Of a stretch of 64,000 nt of DNA, positions 1 through 11,276 are shown piece by piece. The notes beneath the pieces are model-generated. The model worked only from the letters and a program-made list of their open reading frames with translations, made no database searches and was not told the DNA's origin. The stretch spans positions 22,816,001 to 22,880,000 of the forward strand of contig CM114275.1 in assembly GCA_050084515.1 (NCBI GenBank), given 5' to 3'. The position numbers and the translations under genes were made by a program. This stretch comes from Blasia pusilla (Eukaryota > Marchantiophyta > Marchantiopsida > Blasiales). Each line of letters begins with the position of its first letter. Position 1 is the stretch's first letter.

Positions 1-2150
1 GATCTAACCTCGGCAAACGCGAGTTTATTGCTTCTCAGACACATCGAATGATCGGTGTCCAGCCAGCCGCAGGGGAAACCATTTAAACATCGACGAATCT
101 CCAGCAAGCGGAGCGCCAATTTGGTCGAACCACTATTCATATCGCCACCTGTGTATCCCTCTCATTTACCACGACAGAAAAATACGCTCGAGGGATGCAG
201 CGTGCGAAATCCCCCGCCCTAATCTTTCCTGTACGAGAGCACTGTTGAGATACGATACGTTCTGCCGAGTTACGAGTACGACTAGATATACCCTCGTGAC
301 AGGAGGATACGCTCTGTGTGTATAGGTACAATATCCAGAGGTCAAGATTCGATAGTTTGATGTGCTGTAGCAGAAGAAATTAGCGCATGTGCGCGGGAGT
401 AGGGGTGGCCATTTAAGGAATGGTCATTGACTGAGTTTGACCGGGGTAACTTCCATTAATCCATACAGCGAGTGCCATCATCATACAGAGTGGGTACCAT
501 CATGATGAGTAGTCCACCATGGGCATGGGCGGCAGTGGTCTTAAATGCGATGACCATGGGAGACATGCGGGACCCATTACGTCAGCGCGGCCTCCGTTCG
601 GCCGCATGGCTCCGTGGGGAACATGTGGGACCCAATAATCAGCCGAGAGTCCAGATCATGCGCTCATCATGTCGCTCTTTTGCGACCGCGCGGCCGTCGT
701 CCAGTTCCCCGACGGCGTCCTTGGCACCGTCCCCCTTTTGACGGCCGCCCCCACTCCTTGCCTCACGTATCCGTGCCTCGAGAACGTAAGGACTGGAGGA
801 AAAGCTCAAGCGCATTTCTTTTTCCAGTTCCCATGAAACGACGACATTTGCCCCTCCACGTGAGCCATCTATCGTATCATATTGCCCATGCCTATCCGGC
901 AGCCTCCAGTTCCTCCACAAACAAATTAATAAAATTAGCGAAAAGTAGTTAAATAATTAATTAAATATCGTGAGTCCGACGCCATGAGTTCCCCACGTTC
1001 TTTCACCCGTTGCGATCACGGCAGCGGGAGCTTTCCTGTTCCTCAACTGCCCGTTTCGAAAACTTTCCATTTTATCGCAGTTTCCAAATCATGTGAAGAA
1101 AGTACATTAGAAAGTTAAACATGTATTGGCTTTGCGTCTACTCTTAGTGCAGCCCTGTTAAGTTTAATTCGCATAATGAAGCGATGGTATCACACAATTG
1201 TCAACACCGTGACCGAATCTAGAGGTTGTACCGCGGGGAAAGAAAAATGTTTGTTTACTTTCTTTTAAATATTGCGGTGGAAATTTTTGTAGAAGGTAAC
1301 GCGGATTTCAAGATTCTTTTTCATTAAATGTAGAATATTGGTGCATTGCAAAGTATCCGGGGAGAGCTTATTTTATAAATTCATGTTTATCCGTGCATAG
1401 ATAAACATGTAATCTCATATGCACATATGTCATTAGCAAAAACCTAAATCCTTTAATTCTAATCTATGTATACATGCAAGTATTTAAGCATTTTGCGTTT
1501 CTCTTTTAAAAAATCAACGGTGAATGGATACGTGGATAGTTTAGGTGAAGAAGAAAAAAAAATAAAAATAAACTGGGGTCTAATTATATTTTAAAATTTT
1601 GATCCATTTTAAAATGGAAAAAATATTCCAAATTATTAAAAGAGATTGTGCATAGCACTTTATTAATAATATTATTTTTCACATGGACACTAGCACACAA
1701 CTATATCACCTCCTAAATCTTGTCAATAAAATATTCTTCAACATAATAGAAAATTAATTTCATATCCTTGAAATTTAATGGTAAGTTCTTTGAGGTCAAA
1801 TCTTGGGGAATCAAACATAAAAACAAAATAAGAGTAAAATATAATCAACAAAGATATCCACAAGAGGAAGTTTTGGGAATTGACTTTCCATTTGAATGTT
1901 CCTGCTTCTTTAAGACAAAGCGTCTACAAATAATAACCATACCTTTGGGCATTAACGTAGTTTCTAAGTAAATTCCAATGAAAATTGAAATAAAATTATT
2001 ATTTTTTTATGAAAGGATAATTTTTATTTCGATTCGAAATCCTCAACCCCGAATACAAATAATAGTATGATTAATGATGGTTTGGTTTGAAGCCATTAGC
2101 ATGATACTAGGACACATGTCATACTATGGTGTAACAAAGAGGAAAGGGTA
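1..2150. other. No recognisable gene (AT-rich intergenic DNA)
   Basis: Open frames are short and overlap in several frames and on both strands. None shows a recognisable domain, splice structure or codon pattern. The first 900 bases are moderately GC-rich and the rest is AT-rich with poly-A/T runs. I see no RNA gene or repeat with definable ends. Confidence 0.5.
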
Positions 2151-2793
2151 TTTTCGTGCACATACACATTGTTGCACAATCTACATTGATATTTACACCT
2201 ACACAAAAATATAATCAATCTTCCCAACACACGAGTGTATTCTTATACATACAAAATTAAAATTTCATATGTATATGAAGATAACACAACAAAATTTAAG
2301 TGAGAATGACTCACATTACCAAATTTACTTTCGAATCTACATATGGTCATCAAGCCACATCCAATCTTTGCCATGAGGAAATCTCAACTCTAACACTCAA
2401 GCTCTTATTGATTCTAAAAGGATAAGTGCTATAAAGGCTCAACATGAGAAAGACGTCTAGTGAGAGAATTCTCCCCAATTGTTATATCCTTGGAAAGAGC
2501 CAAAATAGCTCTCCCCCTAAAAATAACAAAAAATAGTACCTTGTGCACACTCGTTCGCGATGATCATTGACTTGGTCAATGGGTTATTTGGTCCTGAAAT
2601 AGAAAATATATAAGGTTTCTTATAAAAATAATCTCGACCCAAAGAAACTGTTGCCAACCTCGATCAACCATTTAGGATAAAGTTATGCCTAGAAAATTGT
2701 TCACTCCCTACAATGTCAATATGGTAGAACCCTACATGACGGCCAACATATGAAAATTTTCGTGTGCATACACATCGCTACAAAATCTACATC
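2151..2793. repeat. Diverged LTR-like repeat debris with two copies of a dispersed motif
   Basis: A motif of about 36 bp starting TTTTCGTG and containing CATACACAT occurs at 2151 and again at 2757, about 606 bp apart. A close relative occurs at 39119 and 39747, about 628 bp apart, inside the LTR of the methyltransferase-bearing gypsy family. The similar spacing suggests an old, decayed LTR from a related element, but I cannot define TG/CA ends or a target-site duplication here. Confidence 0.35.
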
Positions 2794-5700
2794 CTTGTTT
2801 TCATGACAGTCTATATTACACGATCAAACACTTACACTTACTATGAGCCTCTTGTACTCCTTACTAGCTCACTTAAGTTAGTGGTTATATGGAGTCACAT
2901 TATTATTGACTCATATATAAGATCCCCTTTTAAGAAATCGCCCTATATCCACGAAAATGCTATACATATATAGGGTCTATATTAGACACCCTCATAATTA
3001 CAACCAACTATCATGACTCCACTCACACTCATTTAACCCACCACTTCCACAAGTTGTATTGCAAATTTTGCTCATTACACCAATCACAAGAGACAAGTTC
3101 AAGAATAGAGCTCAAATGAAAAACCTCAACATCCATGGCATTATTCTTATGAATGTTTGATACTGAATGCTCTATGGACATGCCAACCTCCACAAAACAA
3201 CAATATCTAAGACTAGTGGGAAGTTGAAACTCCACTAAGAACTCATGGTAAGTTGATGGATCTCACAAGTCGTTCAATCATTGATACTCATGGCCAAAAT
3301 GTCCTAAAAATAGAAGAAAAAAATGAAAATATCACAAATTTTCAAGGTAGAAAATTGTAGGTTGGACCAAGGTAGTGTCACGTTGTGAAAAGATGAAATA
3401 ATTTGTGTTGGCTAAGACAAGTAAATGTTGCACACAGATGTGTTCATCTCCGCGTTCTTCTATTCACGCACGAACATTTCCCCGCCTTCCCCACCCATTC
3501 CTACCTTGATCCCACACACCACATCCATACCCATACCTTGCCCTTGGCCCTTTTCCTCTTGACCCCTCCTATTACTACGTGTATGATTTGATGCCAATAA
3601 ACATATCCACACAAGTTTGTCTTAAGGACAGACTTGTCCGTTTCTATACAACCTTGGGATAGATCAAGTCCAGGTTGCATATGGAAAAAAATTGTGTCTA
3701 CGGACTTATGTCTATCCATATGATGGACATGTTCAAGCGGGCATAGGTTCCCGCTGCCGACAATGTAGAGCCAAACTCTGCCAACTTGCATGCCAGTCTA
3801 GCAATCCACCACCCATTCTTGCCATCCATTTTGTAGCTTGCACCTTGCCCACGTGCGGCCCGCAGAAAGAGCCAGAGTCCGCATTACGTAGGCTGGCTGT
3901 GGGCCAATGTGGGCTTGAGTGCAGACCATGCGCGAGCTCAATACTAGATTGAGATCACACACTAGATCGATCCCTGCTTTCCTACCTTAATTTAATTAAT
4001 TTTGCACTTGTTCCTACGTCTTGAGCCTACACATGCGACAGGGGTTCCAAAAGAACCAGAGCAAGAGAACCTACCGGGCATGCCTATTTCCGTATAACCG
4101 TGGATCAAGGTAAGCTAGGGCATGCCAAAACAAAAAATGGTCAACCCTTAATCTTGGTGGTGGGTTGGAGATATTGCAACGAGGCAACAACCATGGTGGA
4201 ATTGTGGAGGGATATAGTTGGATGGATGGCCCCTAACTTCCTCACTATGGTGGTGGGTTGAAGCTACTGCGATAGAGCAACTACCATAGTAGAGGGACAT
4301 GACTTGTTGTGGTGGCACAATACTACTGCATCATGGGGCCACATAGTTGTGGCCATAGATATTCTAAAACACCCGATGAATACTAATTTTACAAGAGTTT
4401 TCCCAAATTTCACCCATCTTTTGCCATTTTCATACTATTTTTTAATATTTTTTTAGCCCTTGCACTAGACATCGTTACCCATGTTTGGACAAAAATGGAC
4501 AAGTCCGTACCTAGGATGGAAACGGACGGATAAGTTTGGACATGTCCAGGAACATGGATTGCAAAAAGTGGGGCCCATACACATAGTTCATGGTGGGAGG
4601 CCAAGTAAGGGTGGGCGGGGCAATAAAGGGGGAAGGAATAGAGATGAGAGGAGGAAGAAACGAGAAAGTGCAGATCACGAATCCGTTGATGGTGATAGAG
4701 CGCGCTTAATCCGTGACGCGATGCTCATTATATGGAATGTAGCTCACTTGGCTTATCGTCATGCATTTGAGATCATGAATTGAACTTTACAATATATTAT
4801 GGGAGTTGTTTTGGATGATCTACGGCAAATACCATTTGGTGGAAAAATTATGGTAAAGGAAAGTGGGGGAGGGGAATGAGAAAGAATGGGGATGGGGCCC
4901 ACATGGACAGGTCCTTCTATAGAATGGATGTAAGTCCACAAACATGGGCTTTGACCATATGCAACCTTCCCACTACCCTTGTCTCAAAGACTAAGCTATA
5001 ATGCTACTACCCCTAGGACAAGTTACCATCCAAAGAATCCTATGAAAAATGGGCAACACTTCGGATCACAAACTTTTGTAGAGGGAAAATGAATTCTACA
5101 AAAGCTCTCCCTTGGGGCTTTCTTGCAAGGAAACTCAATTGCCTATTTTCTTCTTACTTGTTTCTTATCTTTCCCGTGAAAATTCTAAGTAAAAATGATA
5201 CACACAATCAACTACACTCTTGAAAGTACACATAAACCTTGAGTCATATCCGTCCTTGGCTTGACCATTGAGTTGTTGACTTGGCCAAAAAGTCACATGA
5301 CCCAAAAAATAAATAAGTATTTTATGAGAAAATAGAATGTGAAAAAATCACTAAAATATGTTACAAATCTTGAAGATACAAAGTGGCCTAGTCTATCTGT
5401 ACGCTCATAGAAGAGCTTTGATGGAACATGAACCTAAACATAACTCGATATACGATAATGCATTATTGCTGCGGCTCTCAATTTTGACTACTTGGTAAAC
5501 TAGGATTTTCTCTCTATTTTCTTTGTTTCTATTTATAGAAAAGTTTTTTGAGGGGTGCATCCTCGGTCCTAGGACCCTTGCAACACATCCCACAGCCCAC
5601 AGCCCTTATGCAATATAGGGATAAAGAATCATAATAATATTACTCCATAAACCACCTATGTCATATTACTATGACTCCTTCGTAGTCTAAGTCGGAACCA

Positions 5701-6162
5701 TCAATCTAGGCTTCTCCTCATATAATGGGGCCAATCAGATTAATGATGCACAACAAAAAGTGGATGTTGAGAATCCAAAATATTTTATAAAAAAATTCTC
5801 AATGTAATGGAGGTGTCACTTATCTTATCCAATAACTCAAGACAAAGTTATAGCTTCATATATGCTAACTTCCTACAACGTTGATGCTATAGAACTCCAA
5901 TCGTTAACCAACTATGATGTAACACGGTCCTTTATGTAGTGTTTTAAGGTTCCCAAAGTATTTTGAAAAGGAGAATTCTAAACTCGCTATGGTTCTTCAT
6001 TTTTTAAAACTCAAACGTATGAGCCAAAATTATTTTTCAATAAGATATTATTGATGTCTTTTGGGATACGATGATGTCTTTTCTTGGGTTCTCGAGTAGG
6101 AACTCTTTAGCAATCCTTCCATAATGACTTAGAACTATTCCTAAGGACCTAAAGCTCATAGC

Positions 6163-6164
<2 letters not shown>
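2794..6164. other. No recognisable gene (AT-rich repeat debris)
   Basis: AT-rich sequence with scattered, weakly similar blocks that resemble decayed LTR or noncoding transposon sequence. Small open frames at 3.4-3.95 kb and 4.48-4.78 kb have no recognisable domain. No RNA gene, TIR pair or target-site duplication could be supported. Confidence 0.45.

Positions 6165-6236
<72 letters not shown>
6165..6236. repeat. (CT)n-(CA)n compound microsatellite
   Basis: About 27 CT units (6165-6218) run directly into about 9 CA units (to 6236). It sits at the outer edge of the left LTR of the copia element. The other LTR has only a short CACACACA tract at the same place, so this is an expansion inside LTR sequence. 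Confidence 0.9.
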
Positions 6237-6480
6237 ATAAAATTTGCAATAAGATAATAAGTGGAGGTTGGTCCTCTTCTCGATTATATAGGGTATGTAC
6301 AAGCAATCCTAACCCTAACGTTAACCATAGTCTCGAGTTAGACTAACTATGATTAACTAACCATAGTTAAGATAATCCCGCTTAACTGACTAACCAAGAT
6401 TAAGCTTCCCTACTTCGTGTGAGTATCAAATGTAGCAGTTCAGGTGTCTCATGAGCTTGATTGTAACTCAATCTTCAATA
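6219..6480 (-). repeat. 3' LTR of copia element (inner end intact)
   Basis: The block from the CA tract through to about 6390 aligns with 11105-11276. The inner part to 6480 has no counterpart in the right LTR. Just inside it (6481-6489 region, minus strand) is a purine-rich GAGGGGGAA tract, the expected polypurine primer, which fixes the LTR edge near 6477-6480. Confidence 0.75.
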
Positions 6481-6720
6481 TTCCCCCTCAAGCTCATATC
6501 GATATTTCTAACGCCTAAATCATTTCTAAACATCTCAAACTTATCTCTAGACAATGTCTTTGTAAAGATGTCAGAAATTTGCCGATCTCTACCTATATAC
6601 ACAAGATCAATTTCTCTTGCAAATACTTTCTCTCTGATAAAATAATAGTGCACTCAACATGCTTTGTACGAGCATGAAACACAAGGTTATTAGCAAGCTT
6701 GATGCCACTAATATTGTCTG
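6468..6720 (-). pseudogene. Copia RNase H C-terminal remnant
   Basis: The minus-strand frame carries the end of a copia RNase H: a YFIREKV-like stretch followed by a match to the conserved QISDIFTKTL motif that ends most plant copia polyproteins. In an intact element this domain degrades the RNA strand of the RNA/DNA hybrid during reverse transcription. It lies directly inside the polypurine tract, as expected for the 3' end of pol. It is cut off from the RT remnants upstream by stops and frameshifts. Confidence 0.8.
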
Positions 6721-7197
6721 CATATATTACACTAGGTCTTAAGTTACTAACACAAATCTCAACAAGTAATCAATGAAGCCACACCGCCTCACATGTTGCA
6801 TTGGTTACTCCTCTGCCTTGAAGATAAAGCAAATGTAGGTTGCTTCTTTGAAGCCCAACTTATAGCTGCGCTTCCCAAAGTAAATGGATAACCAGATGTG
6901 GAGTGTCGATCAGACATGCTTTCTACCCAATCAACATCTGTGAATCCCTGTAATTGAAAACTCGAAGAAGGTTCAAATTGAAGCCCTGAATTGAATAGAG
7001 AATTTCACATACCGCATAATCCTCCTCACAACATCAAGGTGAGGTTTTTGAGGTGCTTGCATAAACTAGCTCACTAGGCCCACACCATAACTCAAATATG
7101 ATCTGGTTATAGTTAGATAGATCAAACTTCCAACCATGCGCATGTACATATTATAATCTGCAAGCAACTCTCCTTCATCCACTCTTAGCTTCATCCT

Positions 7198-7917
7198 CTA
7201 GTCCAACGGTGTAGAGATTGGCTTACAAGCCGTCATATCATATTTTGAAAGCATATGAAGAGCATATTGTCGTTGTAGTAACCATATGCTCTCTCCAACC
7301 TTGATAAACTCAATACCAAGGAAGTACTTGAGTTCTCCTAAGTCCTTCATATCAAATTGTGCTTGTAACTTAAGCTTGACTTGTTGTACCATTTCTTCAG
7401 TACTCCCAGTAATCAAGAGATCGTCAACATACAACACAATGAGAACCGTATGATCTTTTCCTCTCAAGACATATAACGAGGAGTCAAAATCACATACTCT
7501 AAAACCCAACTCTTATAGGACGTATGTAATCTTGCCATACCAAGCTCTTGGAGCTTGTTTGAGCCCGTATAGAGCTTTCTTCAACTTGCATACGCGAAAT
7601 GGAAACTTGGGATGCTCGTATCTAGGTGGTTGAGTTATATATACCTCATCGTATAGATCTCCATTCAAGAAGGCATTCTTAACGTCCATGTGATGTAATC
7701 TCCACTTCTAACTTACTGCATGTGCAACCACTCTTCTCGTAGTTTCCATCTTTGCAACAGGGCTTAATGTTTCCTCATAATCGATATCATATTGTTGTGC
7801 ATAGCCCTTAGCCACCAATCTTGCTTTGTATATGTTAATTGTACCATCTTGATTGCACTTGATTTTATAAATCCATTTGCAACCAATAGTTTCCTTACCG
7901 GAAGGTATATCAATCAT
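7198..7917 (-). pseudogene. Copia reverse transcriptase remnant
   Basis: Two frame-shifted pieces cover the RT domain. The upstream piece (7708-7917) has GCKWIYKIK and KARLVAKGYAQ, the N-terminal RT block of plant copia elements. The downstream piece (7198-7509) has the catalytic YVDD motif (7420-7431), followed by FDMKDLGELKYFLGIEF and a QRQYA block. The YVDD aspartates are intact, but the gap between the pieces contains stops, so no functional polymerase could be made. Confidence 0.92.
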
Positions 7918-8654
7918 GTCCCATGTCTGTTGATGTCTTAATGCAACAACTCTTCCTCTATAGCTTCAATCCATTCGACTTTACTTTCAGCTTATTCAAA
8001 ATAACTTGGCTTCTGTTCTTGAAGGGTAGTCATCATATATGCATGATGTGTCGCAAGGAAATTTTTATTTATGAATCTATGAACTAGATATATAACTCTA
8101 CTTGATCTACGAAGTTGTTGTTTAGAGGTAGATGCCTCTGACACCTGACTCGAGCTCTAACTAGAGTCAACAAACTGAATACGTACTCTTTCCGTCCATG
8201 GACTCATATATTTAACTAATGAATCTAGGATCTATCCTAATCCTGCACTAGTACTTGGGAAAGTTGAAGATAATGTCTCTTGGTTTACAGTCTTATTCTC
8301 CCCCTCAACAGATGAGTTTAGAGGTGGAATAGGCTCAGATGGAGCATACCATGACTTTAGCTCATCAAAGGAAACATCTTGACTAATAATAAGCTTCTAG
8401 AGGATGGAATGTAGCACTTATATCCCTTAGTTCCACTTAATGGAGATACATCTTTCAGACTTGGGGTCTAATTTCTGAAATCTCTCAGAAGGAATATGAG
8501 CATAACAAATACAACCAAATACTTTCAAGAAGGAAAAATCAGGTTTACTTCATGTGAAGACTTTAAATGGAGTTTTATCATGAACTCATGCTGTTGGAGT
8601 TTGGTCGATTAAGAAGATTTCACATGCTTCAGCCTCTACCCAATACACCTTAGG

Positions 8655-9185
8655 CATATTCTTCTCATTCAACATAGCTCGTGCCGCTTCAATAATATAT
8701 TGATTCTTCCTCTCAGACACTCCATTTTGTTATGGAGTGTAACGGCAAGTCACTTGACGTTGGATATCATTCTGACGTAAAAAGTCATCAAACTTTGTTG
8801 AAAGATACTCTCCTCCTCCATCACAACGTAGTTTCACAATGTGTTCTCCAATCTGCTTCTCTACTAGAACTCTGAATGTTTGGAACATTGAGAATACCTC
8901 TGATTTGGCTTTCAAAAAGTATACCCATATATACCTAGAGAAGTCATCAATAAATAAAACAAAGTACTGGCAACCACTAAGGCTATTTTGTGATGCTCTC
9001 CACACATCATTGTGGATCAACTCCAATATCCTAAATGCTCTTCTATCTTGCTTTGGAAAAGAAAATCTAGCTTGTTTTCCAAATTGGAAAGCGAGACATA
9101 CCTCTAACGTAGCAGGAATCGCTAATTTAGGGAATCCTATTACTATTTTAGATGATGAAAGACTCTGTAATCTTTGAAGATTCAT
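8655..9185 (-). pseudogene. Copia GAG-pre-integrase / integrase remnant
   Basis: A long minus-strand frame of about 150 codons holds the integrase core: HNDVW (first catalytic Asp), FVLFIDDFSRYIWVYFLK, LRCDGGGEY (second Asp) and, after one in-frame stop, QNGVSERKN with the catalytic Glu. Just upstream is the HKR...HMNLQRL zinc-binding block, in which the usual Trp before HKR has become a stop. Integrase lies upstream of RT, confirming the copia lineage. Confidence 0.92.
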
Positions 9186-9203
9186 ATGTTCAATTCTTTT
9201 ATG

Positions 9204-9640
9204 CTACAATTTTAGATATGTGACATGTTGGCCGGTTTGACCATACACTACTGTTTGAATCTCTAGAATAAAAACATCTAATTTGAATATTCTGCCTGAT
9301 CTAGTTCCTTTGGCTATTGTAGTCTGGTCATCCATTTTTTCAATGAAACAACCATCTGCGTTAAACTTCACTTGATAACCTTGTTCTACTATCTGTCCTA
9401 CAGAGATCAGATTTCTTACAATGGTAGGAACATAGAGAACATTTCCAAGAGAACAAAGACCATCTGATGCTATTGGAACTTTACCCGTATGTGTGATATG
9501 ATGTTGAGTGTCATCTCCTGAGAGCACAATTGTAGGATCTTTCACCGGCTCCATACTACAGAACCATTTAGCTTGTGAGGTCATGTGATTTGATGCACCA
9601 CAATCAATGTATCAATCTGCTGTCGAGTCTTTCTTGACCA
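9204..9640 (-). pseudogene. Copia aspartic protease / pre-integrase remnant
   Basis: The minus-strand frame reads YIDCGASNHMTSQAKWF and continues into VLYVPTIVRNLISVGQ, the usual protease-to-GAG-pre-integrase transition of copia polyproteins. The catalytic triplet is D-C-G instead of the usual D-S/T-G, and the Trp just upstream has become a stop. It sits between gag and integrase as expected. Confidence 0.85.
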
Positions 9641-9744
9641 TTGCTTCCATATGATGAGTCATGACCAAGAGATGCTCTGTTTGTGAATGTTGTAGTTCTT
9701 GATACTGCTCTTAGTGTTGTTGCTCTACATAGTTTTGTTGTTGT

Positions 9745-10950
9745 AAGGCTCCTGTTCTCATATCTGCCTTCTTCTTGAAGCAAAACTTTGCATAATGACT
9801 CTTTATCCCATAGTAATTGGAAGATCCACAGACCCTCTGCTGCTGACCTCGACCCTAACGGTTTCCACCATCACCACCTTGTGATTATGTGTAGTACTGG
9901 TTCGTAGTTGATTGAGTGACGTAATATTGAGTGCCTCTTCCTCCATATTCTTGATATCCACACGACCACGGAAGTTTCTACCAGGAGCCTTGCCTTTGTT
10001 TGATCCATAACCTGCAAATAGCGCACTCTCTTGCAGACTAGACGAGTTACCGTTGCCTACTAGGCGCATCTCTTCGGTGATTAACAGAGGGACTAACTCT
10101 TGAAAGGTTGGATACTTCTCTCATAGAGATAGAGGTCTCAATGCTATTTAACTGATCAACAATATCTTTGATACTCAAAATATAATCATTGATGCTCTAC
10201 GATCCTTTCCTCACTTCGTTCAATTGCTATTTCAATTGACGCTTTTTGGCCTATGTAGATGTCTGAAACAAATTTTCCAATGCATCCCAGACCTCCTCTA
10301 TAATATCAACATCTTGAATATGACCTATCATTGGCAAACTGATCGTTATTGAAATGTAGTGGATTACTTGCCTTGCGCGTTTGTTCGAGGGCAAACATTC
10401 AATTATGTTGAGTCACCTTCTGGCTTGGCCTCATCACCTACAAAAAGCTCCCATAGTCCTTGATCCATGAGAAATTATTTCATGCAAAATTTCCAGACAT
10501 TGTAATTCTGCTTATCTAGCTTGTCGCCTATGATTGCTTTTGAGGAATACTCCATGACGAACGATTTCACTCATAAAAACGTAATTTCAGGTTTGTTACT
10601 TCTCCCATTGAAGCATAGACCAATCCTACACAAAAATCGACCTGAAATTTTCCAAAATTGATCAACTATATGATAGAACTAGTCAAAATTGGCTTGTAGA
10701 GAGCAAACTACATAACTTTTATTCACTAATTGCACTTTCCTACACTTAAATTGCTACCGCAGGAGCTCACAGTGTCAGAATCGAGCGATTTTGCGTCCGT
10801 TGGAAAGCTCTCGACAATCTCTACAAGCTCATAGCCATGTCTAATAAGCTTTAGACACAAATGGCTAAATCGACCGGAAAAGCCTTAAAAAATGCCTCCA
10901 AAGTTTTATCACCGTCAAAGCTTCACTTGAAATCTGCACTCATTGAGCTA
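9745..10950 (-). pseudogene. Copia gag remnant with zinc-knuckle
   Basis: The region between the primer-binding site and the protease is the expected position of gag. A YYGIKSHYAKFCFKKK stretch near 9775-9830 matches the CCHC zinc knuckle that precedes protease in plant copia elements, with part of the first Cys pair lost. An 88-codon open piece (9803-10069) overlaps it in another frame. The rest is interrupted and I recognise nothing else in it. Confidence 0.6.
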
Positions 10951-11045
10951 TGATTAAAATTTCCTTCTCCCAAATTGAAAGTGTGCCTTCTTTTGCCTCT
11001 CTTCTCTCCTCAAACACCAAGAATTTCAAATGATGTTCTCCTATT

Positions 11046-11057
11046 GCTCTGATACCA
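11046..11057 (-). other. Primer-binding site (initiator tRNA-Met type)
   Basis: The minus strand reads TGGTATCAGAGC, complementary to the 3' end of plant initiator tRNA-Met and the standard first-strand primer site of plant copia elements. It directly adjoins the inner CA end of the 5' LTR, fixing that LTR's inner edge at 11058. Confidence 0.9.
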
Positions 11058-11276
11058 TGAGGAAAAACTACTAAAGAAGCATAATTGGTGGGAAATGGCT
11101 CACACACACACACAATACCATGGAGAACGAAATTTGCAATAAGAGAATAAGTGGAGGCTGGTCCCCTTCTCAATTATATAGGGTATGTACAAGCAATCAT
11201 AACCTTAACTTTAAGCATAGTCTCGAGTTAGACTAATTATGATTAATTAATCTAGTTAAAATAATCGCGCTTTCAA
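11058..11276 (-). repeat. 5' LTR of copia element (outer part missing)
   Basis: It begins (plus strand) TGAGGAAAAACT next to the primer-binding site, contains a short CACACACA tract, and matches 6225-6390 from AAATTTGCAATAAG onward. The match ends abruptly after CGCGCTT. About 95 bp present in the other LTR is missing, so the outer end was lost by deletion. Confidence 0.8.

Larger units (their letters stand above)
6165..11276 (-). mobile_element. Decayed Ty1/copia LTR retrotransposon (minus strand)
   Basis: Read on the minus strand the order is 5' LTR, primer-binding site, gag with zinc-knuckle remnant, protease, GAG-pre-integrase, integrase, reverse transcriptase, RNase H, polypurine tract, 3' LTR. 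Integrase before RT is the defining Ty1/copia order. Both LTRs are incomplete: the left one loses its outer end in a microsatellite, and the right one stops matching after about 11276. The coding region carries many in-frame stops and frameshifts, so it is not autonomous. The shared LTR part differs by roughly one base in eight, by eye. No target-site duplication is recognisable because both outer ends are damaged. Confidence 0.9.

Noticed and set aside
3590-4940. Possible inverted repeat with GGACAAGTCC-like blocks at 3.6-3.75 and 4.49-4.55 kb
   Set aside because: Only short, imperfect matches; no terminal structure or target-site duplication could be defined.
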